A DNA stretch of 21,512 bases from Acidobacteriota bacterium (GTDB taxonomy: Bacteria; Acidobacteriota; Terriglobia; Terriglobales; Acidobacteriaceae): assembly GCA_021851465.1 (NCBI GenBank), contig JAJZDL010000020.1:1-21512 (forward strand), written 5' to 3'. The notes under the pieces were generated by a model. It searched no databases, had not been told where the DNA came from, and was given only the letters and a program-made list of their open reading frames with translations. A program made the translations under genes and the position numbers. Below are positions 6,698 to 12,799 of this stretch, piece by piece. The stretch's first letter is position 1, and every line of letters begins with the position of its first letter.

Positions 6698-8167
6698 TCA
6701 CGCCAGCCGATGCGCAATCGTCTCGTCCAGAATCTCCCGCACTGTCAGCGCGACAATCGAAATGTGCTCGCGCTTGAAGAACCGTCCAATCTCCAGCATC
6801 GCGTCGCTGCTGAAGTCGAAGCCCACGAAAAATCCCTTCTTCCGCTTCGCCCGCATCATCGCCGCCTCGAACATATCGATGTCGGGCCGCCCCACCTTGT
6901 CCATCTGCTTCACCTGCACCGGATACCAGTCGTCCATAAAGTCAAGCTGCTCGTCCTTCTTCGCGCTCGGCTCCGAACCCACCGGGAAGATGCGCCCGTC
7001 GATCCCCATGTCCCCCACTTGCGTCTTGTTCGGAATGCCGCCCAGCGCAATCACTGCCCAGTTCTCGAACTCGAACGGCGGAATTGTCCGCAACTGCTTC
7101 TCCGTCCATGGCAGGTCGCGCACCACGAACCCGCGCCCGATCTGCCAGAGCTTTTCGCTCTCGGGCAGCTTGCAAACCGAGCGCAGCCGTTTCGCCATGA
7201 CCGTACAGGCCGTCGGAGACACATCGATCCCAATCCACTGCCGGTTCAGATTCTGCGCCGCCACCAGCGCCGTCCCGCACCCGCAGAACGCATCCAGCAC
7301 AATGTCGTTCTCGTTCGACGACGTCCTGATTATTCGCTCAAGCAATTGCAGCGGCTTTTGCGTCGGATAACCGAGGGACTCCTTCGCCTGCGAATTTACC
7401 GGGGGCAGGTCGTCCCACACACTCTGGAGCGGGACGCCAAGCGATTTGTCGAGATAACGCTTAATGGCTGGGATCTTCCCCTTGGGCGGAATGGCGACTC
7501 TGCCATCAGCAATCAATTCAGCCATGTTTTCTGGCGAGTAGCGCCAGAATTTCTTGACCCCAAGAACCTCATAAAAGGCGTTACCCTTCGCTGCGCCGCC
7601 AGGGCCCGTGAGATTGTCCCACCGGAAGCGCCGGCCATCGGGCTCCACGTTCGTGTAATGCGACTCCACGTATTCATCCGAGAGCGGCAGGTAGAGCTGA
7701 TTCCAGGTGTAATCGTCTGAACCACCCGAATAGAGAAAAAGAACGTCATGCACGCGTCCAAAATGCTTGCTTCCCTGCTTGGCATCACTGTGCGCGCTAC
7801 TGCGTTTCCAGACAATCTCGTTCTGAAAGTTATCCTCGCCCATGATCTGGTCCAGCATCACCTTCACATAATGGCTCGCGTGCCAGTCGCAGTGGTAATA
7901 AAAGCTGCCCGTCTTCTTCAGCACCCGCGCCAGCTCCACGCACCGCGGTCGCATGAACTCGATATATGCCTGCGTCGACTCGTGCCGGTCCTCGAACGAC
8001 CGCTTCTCCTTGGTCTCGCCCCAGAAGACCTCATAGTTCCGGTTCGAGTTGAACGGCGGATCGATGTAGATCAAATCGACGCATGCATCCGGCAGCTTCT
8101 TCAGCTGCTCCAGATTGTCGCCGCAATAGATGACGCGCGTGTCCAGCAACGAAGAAGGCTTAGCCAT
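6698..8167 (-). CDS. Site-specific DNA methyltransferase (beta class) fused to an Mrr-like nuclease domain
   Basis: A 489-residue protein. Residues 1-335 form an N4-cytosine/N6-adenine methyltransferase: catalytic motif IV is DPPF (36-39) and the AdoMet-binding motif I, DAFCGCGT (292-299), comes later, the order seen in beta-class enzymes. YPTQKP (267-272) precedes motif I as is usual. Residues about 370-476 look like an Mrr-type PD-(D/E)xK endonuclease: GDMGIDG (385-391), then VQVKQ (417-421), then MFEAAMMRAKRKKGFFVGFDFSSDA, matching the Mrr pattern of an Asp-Gly, a Q-x-K strand and the KGxFxxxxxFSxxA segment. ATG at 8167 is preferred over a TTG at 8179. No separate restriction or specificity gene is adjacent. 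The fusion may therefore combine modification and cleavage in one chain. The nuclease call is by motif only. Confidence 0.82.
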   Translation of the reverse strand: MAKPSSLLDTRVIYCGDNLEQLKKLPDACVDLIYIDPPFNSNRNYEVFWGETKEKRSFEDRHESTQAYIEFMRPRCVELARVLKKTGSFYYHCDWHASHYVKVMLDQIMGEDNFQNEIVWKRSSAHSDAKQGSKHFGRVHDVLFLYSGGSDDYTWNQLYLPLSDEYVESHYTNVEPDGRRFRWDNLTGPGGAAKGNAFYEVLGVKKFWRYSPENMAELIADGRVAIPPKGKIPAIKRYLDKSLGVPLQSVWDDLPPVNSQAKESLGYPTQKPLQLLERIIRTSSNENDIVLDAFCGCGTALVAAQNLNRQWIGIDVSPTACTVMAKRLRSVCKLPESEKLWQIGRGFVVRDLPWTEKQLRTIPPFEFENWAVIALGGIPNKTQVGDMGIDGRIFPVGSEPSAKKDEQLDFMDDWYPVQVKQMDKVGRPDIDMFEAAMMRAKRKKGFFVGFDFSSDAMLEIGRFFKREHISIVALTVREILDETIAHRLA

Positions 8168-8203
8168 GGATACGTACAAGCTTACAACGTCACATTCACG
8201 GTG

Positions 8204-8239
8204 CCCCAGTTCATGACAGTCCTATCGTCATGGGTGGGG
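8204..8239. repeat. Imperfect palindrome overlapping repeat copy 2 (REP-like)
   Basis: CATGAC (8212-8217) pairs with GTCATG (8227-8232) around a nine-base loop. CCCCA (8204-8208) pairs with TGGGG (8235-8239) beyond a small internal loop. The structure resembles an intergenic REP-like hairpin; its role is unknown. Confidence 0.55.
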
Positions 8240-8248
8240 TCGCAGCCA
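8223..8248 (+). repeat. 26-bp direct repeat, copy 2 (5' side of the methyltransferase gene)
   Basis: Identical in all 26 bases to 6655-6680. It lies 55 bases upstream of the methyltransferase start codon, so the two copies enclose that gene and little else. They may be boundaries of an inserted segment or two members of a dispersed repeat family. Confidence 0.9.
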
Positions 8249-8321
8249 CCCTATTCATAACCGAAAAACAACCGAAATCCTTGACCCCACTCGCAGTAAA
8301 CGTACCTCTACCGTTCCCCCC

Positions 8322-9575
8322 CTACTCGTACCGCAGCGCCTCGATGGGGTCCAGGTTCGCGGCCTTCCACGCGGGATAGATGCCGAAGACCAGCCCAATC
8401 GCGCACGACGATGCGAAGGCCACCGCGATCCACAGCGGAGAGAGAACCGTGGGCACCCAATGCCCCACGCCGAGCGCGATGCCGCTGCCCAGCACAATGC
8501 CAATTACGCCGCCCACCGCGCACAGCACGATCGCCTCCAGCGTGAACTGGGTCAGGATCGTCCGCCTGGCGGCGCCGATGGCCTTGCGCACACCGATCTC
8601 GCGCGTCCGCTCGGTCACGCTCACCAGCATGATGTTCATCACGCCGACGCCGCCCACCAGCAGCGCCACGCTGGAGAGCGAAAACAGCAGCAGAAACAGG
8701 CCGCCGGTGATCTGGTCCCACAGCCGCGTCAGCGTGTCCGTCCCGAAGATGGCAAAGTTGTCCGGCAGCTCGTTGCGCACCCTGCGCCGCCGCCGCAGCA
8801 GCTCGGTCAGCTCGTCCTCCACCGCCAGCCGGTTCTTCGGGTCGTCATACTTCAGCGTGATCCAGTAGTCCAGCTCCTCGGGATGCATGTAGTGAAAGGT
8901 GGAGATGGGGAAGAACGCCTGGTTGTCCTGCGGGTTGGCGCCGCCGCCGAAGGCCTGCTTCTGCTTCTCCAGCACGCCCACCACGGTAAAGAGCATTCCC
9001 GCCGCCTCCACCTCGCGACCGACCGCGCTCACGCCGGGGAACAACTGCTGCGCCGTATCGTGCCCCAGCACGGTCACGCGCGCCGCGCGCTGCTGGTCCT
9101 GGTCGTTGAAGAAGCGCCCGTCGCGCAGATCCAGTTCCTGCACCTCCTCCTGCTCCGGCACCACCCCGGTCAGAATTGTGTTCTGCATGGTCTTGCCGCC
9201 GCCTTTGATGGCGGTCACGCCGCTGCGCCCTGGGGCCGTGTTGTCCGTGTACTGTAGCGCGGGCGAGACGGCCACCACATGGGGCAGCGCGCGCATCGCC
9301 GCCGCGTCGTCGTAGGTCAACTGCTTGCGGGTCAGCATCTCGGTGGTCGGCCGGCCGGTAAACGCAGGAAAGCGATAGATGAACAGCACGTTCGATCCCA
9401 GCGACTCGACCAGCCCCGCCACGCTGCGGTTGAGTCCGTTGACCACCGACGAGATGGCAATCACCGTCATCACGCCGAAGACAATGCCCAGGATCGTCAA
9501 CCCGCTGCGCATCTTGTTGGCGCGCAGCGTGGCCAGCGCCATCGTCACCGTCTCTTTGAGATCGTCAAGCCGCAT
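8322..9575 (-). CDS. MacB/FtsX-family ABC permease (second gene of pair)
   Basis: A 417-residue permease of the MacB type: one N-terminal membrane helix in LRANKMRSGLTILGIVFGV, a large periplasmic MacB-PCD domain (about 45-270), then three helices of the FtsX domain. Between the first and second of these helices lies VGVMNIMLVSVTERTREIGV, the hallmark of the family. Proteins of this family do not form a channel; they transmit ATP-driven motion to periplasmic partners. ATG at 9575 is favoured because AAGGCGAG lies a few bases before it and the family N-terminus (about 5-10 residues before the helix) fits; a TTG at 9596 is also in frame. It follows the paralogue at 9609-10835 by 33 bases and must be cotranscribed with it. 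No ATPase or membrane-fusion protein gene is adjacent. Confidence 0.9.
   Translation of the reverse strand: MRLDDLKETVTMALATLRANKMRSGLTILGIVFGVMTVIAISSVVNGLNRSVAGLVESLGSNVLFIYRFPAFTGRPTTEMLTRKQLTYDDAAAMRALPHVVAVSPALQYTDNTAPGRSGVTAIKGGGKTMQNTILTGVVPEQEEVQELDLRDGRFFNDQDQQRAARVTVLGHDTAQQLFPGVSAVGREVEAAGMLFTVVGVLEKQKQAFGGGANPQDNQAFFPISTFHYMHPEELDYWITLKYDDPKNRLAVEDELTELLRRRRRVRNELPDNFAIFGTDTLTRLWDQITGGLFLLLFSLSSVALLVGGVGVMNIMLVSVTERTREIGVRKAIGAARRTILTQFTLEAIVLCAVGGVIGIVLGSGIALGVGHWVPTVLSPLWIAVAFASSCAIGLVFGIYPAWKAANLDPIEALRYE
8598..8639. repeat. 42-bp segment identical in the two MacB-like genes, copy 1
   Basis: Identical to 9894-9935 in the same orientation, 1,296 bases apart. It encodes MNIMLVSVTERTRE, the family's most conserved stretch, with every synonymous position equal. 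Confidence 0.9.
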
Positions 9576-9608
9576 CGTTCTCGCCTTCGCCCACAACTTA
9601 CAAGTGCT

Positions 9609-10835
9609 CTAAAGCTCCGCGCGCAACGCCACGATCGGATCCAGCTTTGCCGCCTTGCGCGCCGGATACACGCCAAAAAATATCCCCGTCGAGGTCGCCA
9701 TTGCCAGCCCGGCCAGCACGCTCCACAGCGCCACCGTCGATGGGAAGCCCAGCGCCAGCGTGACTCCCTGCGCCACCGCGATGCCGCCCAGCACGCCAAA
9801 TATCCCGCCCACCAGGGCCATCGCGCCCGATTCCACCAGGAACTGCAGCATGATGTCGTGTCCGCGCGCGCCCAGCGCCTTGCGAATCCCGACCTCGCGC
9901 GTCCGCTCGGTCACGCTCACCAGCATGATGTTCATAATCACGATGCCGCCCACCGCCAGCGAGATCAGCGCGATCGCCCCGGCAACCGCGCCGAACCAGT
10001 GCGTGACCGTCGAAAAAAAGCCCACCAGAGTGTTGTTCACGTCCAGTTCGAAGGAGTCCTCCGCGCCCGGCGCGTCGTGCCGCTTCGAGCGCATCAGCAC
10101 GCGCACCTCGTCCCCCGCCGCATCCAGCGCCGGCCCCGCCGATCCCGCCTTCACATAGATCACCACAGAGTCCGCCGTGCCATAGGTCTTCTGGTACGCC
10201 GTCAGCGGCACCGCGACCCAGTTGTCCTGGCTCTCGCCCAGCGTGCTGCCCTGCTTCTGGGCCACGCCCACCACGGTGTACGGCTGGCCGTCCACGCGCA
10301 GCTCCAGCCCCAGCGGATCGACCCCCGGAAACAGGTTGTCGCGGATGTCCGTCCCGATGATCGCCACATGCGACGCATGGTCCTCATCCACTTGTGTCAA
10401 TCCCCGCCCCTCGGCGATCTCCAGGTTCTGCAATGAAGGCATCTGCCAGGTGTAGCCGCGGATGGTCGTATCGGTCACCGAGTTCGTCCCGCGCACCACC
10501 TTGGCCACGGTCGTCTGCAACGCCCCGGTCGCCACGCACAGCTTGCAGTTGTCGCGCACATAAACGTAATCGTCGTAGAGAACGTTCTTCCGCTTCTGGT
10601 ACCGCTCGTACTCCTCCGAGCTGAAGATGAGCGACGGCATCCGCGATACCGTAAACACGTCCGCGCCGTAGCTCGAAAACTTGGTCGTCACATAGCTGTT
10701 CGCGCCGTTGACCAGCGTCACCACCGCAATCACGCTGGTCACGCCGATCGTCACGCCCAGCAGCGTCAGCGCCGTGCGCAGCTTGTTCTGCCACAGCGAC
10801 TGCAACGCCAGCTTGATCGCCTCTTTGAACTCCAT
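9609..10835 (-). CDS. MacB/FtsX-family ABC permease (first gene of pair)
   Basis: A 408-residue paralogue of the downstream gene, with the same layout: a helix at about 19-41 (LRTALTLLGVTIGVTSVIAV), a periplasmic MacB-PCD domain, and three FtsX helices flanking MNIMLVSVTERTREVGIRKA. The C-terminus FFGVYPARKAAKLDPIVALR is the classic family ending. The periplasmic part contains a CKLC pair (about 97-100) not seen in its neighbour. Start at 10835 is the normal family N-terminus. The two permeases probably form a heterodimer, or two half-sites, driven by an ATPase encoded elsewhere. The substrate is unknown; MacB relatives export peptides, macrolides or lipoprotein-linked cargo. Confidence 0.92.
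   Translation of the reverse strand: MEFKEAIKLALQSLWQNKLRTALTLLGVTIGVTSVIAVVTLVNGANSYVTTKFSSYGADVFTVSRMPSLIFSSEEYERYQKRKNVLYDDYVYVRDNCKLCVATGALQTTVAKVVRGTNSVTDTTIRGYTWQMPSLQNLEIAEGRGLTQVDEDHASHVAIIGTDIRDNLFPGVDPLGLELRVDGQPYTVVGVAQKQGSTLGESQDNWVAVPLTAYQKTYGTADSVVIYVKAGSAGPALDAAGDEVRVLMRSKRHDAPGAEDSFELDVNNTLVGFFSTVTHWFGAVAGAIALISLAVGGIVIMNIMLVSVTERTREVGIRKALGARGHDIMLQFLVESGAMALVGGIFGVLGGIAVAQGVTLALGFPSTVALWSVLAGLAMATSTGIFFGVYPARKAAKLDPIVALRAEL
9894..9935. repeat. 42-bp segment identical in the two MacB-like genes, copy 2
   Basis: Same 42 bases as 8598-8639, on the same strand. Recombination between the copies would delete about 1.3 kb and leave one hybrid permease gene. Confidence 0.9.
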
Positions 10836-10902
10836 CGCTCTGGGTCAATTGTACGCAGCAAAGAAGAGACGGATTGATGCGATCGCTTCTTGCTCCCGTC
10901 CT

Positions 10903-11316
10903 CTACTCCCCCAGCAGGACTACTTTCTCCGCCAGCGCCGCCGTGCGCAGTTCTCCGTCGAGGCTGGCCAGGGGAAGTCCTCGCCGTAGCGCCAGCTCCA
11001 GATAAGCCGCTTCGTAGACCGTCAGCCGATGCCGCTCAGCCAGCCGCAACGTCGTACCCCAGGCGTACTTGTCCGTCTCCGCATCGGTCTGGATCGGCAG
11101 AAGCTGGAAGTCCGCCAGCGTCGCATCGCGAAAGGCGGCATCGATCCGCCCTCGGCGGACCCCCATCTCCAGCACATTGGCGACCTCAAGCCGCCACAGC
11201 GATGGAACCCACGCCCCAGCCTCCGTCACCTGCTCAAAGACCTGGGCAATCGCCTCGCTGCGCTCCTCCGCATACACCCACGCCAGCGCCGCCGAACTGT
11301 CCAGAACCAGGCTCAC
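10903..11316 (-). CDS. PIN-domain toxin (VapC-like), second toxin-antitoxin pair
   Basis: A 137-residue PIN-domain protein. D6 in LVLDSSAALAW, E44 in PSLWRLEVANVLE and D120 in PLASLDGEL are the expected metal-binding acids. The third acid, normally Asp in a YDAAYLxLA segment, is Glu here (YEAAYLELA, E102). The start is GTG at 11316 and overlaps the antitoxin stop (GTGA). As a VapC-type toxin it would be a sequence-specific RNase acting on tRNA or rRNA; the target is not visible. The Asp-to-Glu change may weaken or alter activity, although Glu can sometimes serve. It runs convergent towards nothing: the MacB pair follows on the same strand after 67 bases. Confidence 0.88.
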   Translation of the reverse strand: MSLVLDSSAALAWVYAEERSEAIAQVFEQVTEAGAWVPSLWRLEVANVLEMGVRRGRIDAAFRDATLADFQLLPIQTDAETDKYAWGTTLRLAERHRLTVYEAAYLELALRRGLPLASLDGELRTAALAEKVVLLGE

Positions 11317-11564
11317 GGACGGCCCTCGTCGCGGTCGCGCTTCAGAGTCTCCCAGTCGAATGATCCGCGAGGCAGTAAAGCAGCCCGTGCCCGAATCCGC
11401 TCCGCCGCAGAACGCGCCTGCGCACGATCAATTGCGCCCGCATTGGGAACCAGCCGCGCCACTGCCCTGCCGTGCCGCGTGATGACGATCTCCTCGCCAT
11501 CCTGCACCCGGTCGAGCAGGGTCCCCAACGTGTTTTTCGCCTCAAAAGCTCCCACCTGAAGCAT
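11313..11564 (-). CDS. Phd/YefM-family antitoxin, second pair
   Basis: An 83-residue antitoxin. The N-terminal half reads MLQVGAFEAKNTLGTLLDRV, then the core GEEIVITRHGRAVARLVP, which fits Phd/YefM proteins. The C-terminal tail ends in DWETLKRDRDEGRP, an acidic and basic segment of the kind that binds the toxin. ATG at 11564 is preferred because GAGGTG lies five bases before it; an ATG at 11576 would add four residues and lacks such a site. It precedes and overlaps the toxin gene. Probable autoregulation through the 10-bp repeats just upstream. Confidence 0.88.
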   Translation of the reverse strand: MLQVGAFEAKNTLGTLLDRVQDGEEIVITRHGRAVARLVPNAGAIDRAQARSAAERIRARAALLPRGSFDWETLKRDRDEGRP

Positions 11565-11579
11565 ACTGCACCTCATGGA

Positions 11580-11597
11580 CTAGCTTAGTCTAGCTTA
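11580..11597. promoter_or_regulatory. 10-bp-period tandem repeat, likely antitoxin operator
   Basis: CTAGCTTA occurs at 11580-11587 and 11590-11597, one helical turn apart; a weaker third unit begins with CTA at 11600. The repeats overlap the predicted -10 of the antitoxin promoter. Confidence 0.55.
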
Positions 11598-11615
11598 TTC
11601 TATTTTGTTTGTCAT
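11587..11615 (-). promoter_or_regulatory. Promoter of the second toxin-antitoxin pair
   Basis: On the minus strand ATGACA (complement of 11610-11615) and TAGACT (complement of 11587-11592) are separated by 17 bases, five and four matches to consensus. Transcription would begin near 11580, about 16 bases before the ATG. Confidence 0.5.
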
Positions 11616-11659
11616 TCCCGGAGAGAATATGCTTTTGTCGTTGGCGTATCCGAATTATC

Positions 11660-11694
11660 TTGACACTCTTCTATCTTATTACTACATTGTAGTA
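11660..11694 (+). promoter_or_regulatory. padR promoter with overlapping palindromic operator
   Basis: TTGACA (11660-11665), a 17-base spacer and TACATT (11683-11688) make a good sigma-70 promoter. TACTACA-T-TGTAGTA (11680-11694) is a perfect 7-1-7 palindrome over the -10 box. The predicted transcription start (about 11695) is only three bases before the ATG, so the message would be leaderless. PadR repressors usually bind such a palindrome at their own promoter; binding here is inferred. Confidence 0.7.
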
Positions 11695-11697
11695 GAT

Positions 11698-12111
11698 ATG
11701 AATACCAACCTCTCTCTCGGCGAATTCGAGCAGATCGTCCTCCTCGCTGTCCTGCGCCTCGGCGACGAGGCCTACGGCGTCACCATCCTCAGCGAGATCG
11801 CGGCGAAGACTGGCCGCAACCCCTCGCCCGGCGCGCTCTACACCACGCTGCACCGCATGGAGGCGAAGGGCCTGGTCACCTTCCGCGACGGCAGCCCCAC
11901 GCCCGAGCGCGGCGGCCGCGCCAAGCGCTTCGTCACCGTCACCCGCGAAGGCCGTAACGCCGTCGCCAGCGCCCAGGCCGCGTACCGCAGCCTGCTCGAC
12001 GGCCTCGACCTGCTCGCCGATCCGGCGCGCTTTGCCGTTCTCCCAAGCGTCATTCTGAGCGCAGCTCAGAATCTCAGTAGTTGTCTTATGGAAAGGCCAT
12101 GCCATGCATAA
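11698..12111 (+). CDS. PadR-family transcriptional regulator
   Basis: A 137-residue regulator with the PadR winged helix-turn-helix: LGEFEQIVLLAVLRLGDEAYGVTI (residues 7 onward), ISEIAAKTGRNPSPGALYTTLHRME region, and the wing with RGGRAKRFVTVTREG. The start is ATG at 11698, which gives the family N-terminus; a frame extending back to 11605 would read through the promoter. After about residue 108 the sequence no longer resembles the family. It is encoded by a palindromic intergenic-type repeat (12049-12085), so the C-terminus has probably been replaced or extended by a repeat insertion. The stop overlaps the first membrane-protein gene by eight bases, so the regulator and the two membrane proteins form one operon. 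Confidence 0.88.
   Translation: MNTNLSLGEFEQIVLLAVLRLGDEAYGVTILSEIAAKTGRNPSPGALYTTLHRMEAKGLVTFRDGSPTPERGGRAKRFVTVTREGRNAVASAQAAYRSLLDGLDLLADPARFAVLPSVILSAAQNLSSCLMERPCHA
12052..12072. repeat. Perfect palindrome (REP-like) inside the padR 3' end
   Basis: ATTCTGAGC (12052-12060) and GCTCAGAAT (12064-12072) form a nine-bp stem around GCA. Translated, it gives the repeat-like VILSAAQNL near the PadR C-terminus. Similar sequences are, from general knowledge, common between genes in Acidobacteriota. Confidence 0.65.
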
Positions 12112-12799
12112 GCCGACTGTCCTTGAATCCGTCCTCGCTCTCTTCGCCGGGCGCGCCCGCGCCGCCGCCATCTACGGCGACCTGCTGGAATTGGCCGCGA
12201 CTCGTCCGCGCACCTCGTTCTGGATCGGCTATCTCCGTACGCTCCTGTCCCTGAGCTGGCGTTCCCTGGCGGCTTTTTTTGCCGGAGCCATCGTATTTGC
12301 GTTCCTCTACGACAGACTCGTGTTTCCGTATATGTGGTTCTTTGCCATGGATCATCCTCACATCGGCGAGCCGCTCGGCGACGCGAGCCTCATGCTTTGT
12401 TTTCTTCTTCCCTTTGCCGCCATCCGCTACGGCCTTCGCGACCGGGCCGTTCAGCTTGCTTTCGCAGCGGCGCTCGTCTCCGCAGGCGTCTTACTCCTCG
12501 GTCTCGGCTGGCTGCTTCCTGAGTTCTGGCTCGCTTTCGTGTTGCTCATAGCAGTCTGCATCGTCGCGTCGACCCCATGGCGCACATCGTTGGTACCACT
12601 GGCCGCAAGCTGCACCGTCGGGGCTGCAATCATGGAGAGCTTCTGGCACATGGGAGGCTTCTCCGTGGCCGTTCCGGGACTACGAACGCTGTTTCCCGTC
12701 TTTCCTGCACTGGTCGATACCTTGGCCACGGCGATCATCTACTCGTGGATTCATCGCCGTATGCACCGCCCACAACTGATCGGAGCCGCCCATGCCTAA
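12104..12799 (+). CDS. Membrane protein of unknown function, PadR-linked (paralogue 1)
   Basis: A 231-residue protein. A conserved N-terminal cytosolic segment (LESVLALFAGRARAAAIYGDLLELAATR, shown here in part as residues 7-34) is followed by about five or six hydrophobic helices from residue 52. The GDLxE motif and the aromatic stretch after it recall the prefix region found before some Acidobacteriota MacB-like permeases, but this protein lacks the permease domains, so that relation is only a guess. The start overlaps the padR stop by eight bases and has GGAAAGG (about 12090-12096) ahead of it. The next gene is a tandem paralogue. Function is unknown; a membrane stress or signalling role under PadR control is plausible. 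Confidence 0.75.
   Translation: MHKPTVLESVLALFAGRARAAAIYGDLLELAATRPRTSFWIGYLRTLLSLSWRSLAAFFAGAIVFAFLYDRLVFPYMWFFAMDHPHIGEPLGDASLMLCFLLPFAAIRYGLRDRAVQLAFAAALVSAGVLLLGLGWLLPEFWLAFVLLIAVCIVASTPWRTSLVPLAASCTVGAAIMESFWHMGGFSVAVPGLRTLFPVFPALVDTLATAIIYSWIHRRMHRPQLIGAAHA
12132..12184 (+). repeat. 53-bp segment identical in the two PadR-linked membrane genes, copy 1
   Basis: Exact match to 12820-12872. It encodes LALFAGRARAAAIYGDL in both genes with no synonymous change, pointing to recent duplication or gene conversion of the head region. Confidence 0.88.

Noticed and set aside
6635..7720. A 361-codon plus-strand frame opposite the methyltransferase
   Set aside because: Antisense shadow; Arg/His/Leu-rich without domains, while the minus strand has DPPF and FCGCGT.
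11605..11697. Longer N-terminus for PadR
   Set aside because: It would be translated across the promoter and operator; the family N-terminus starts at 11698.
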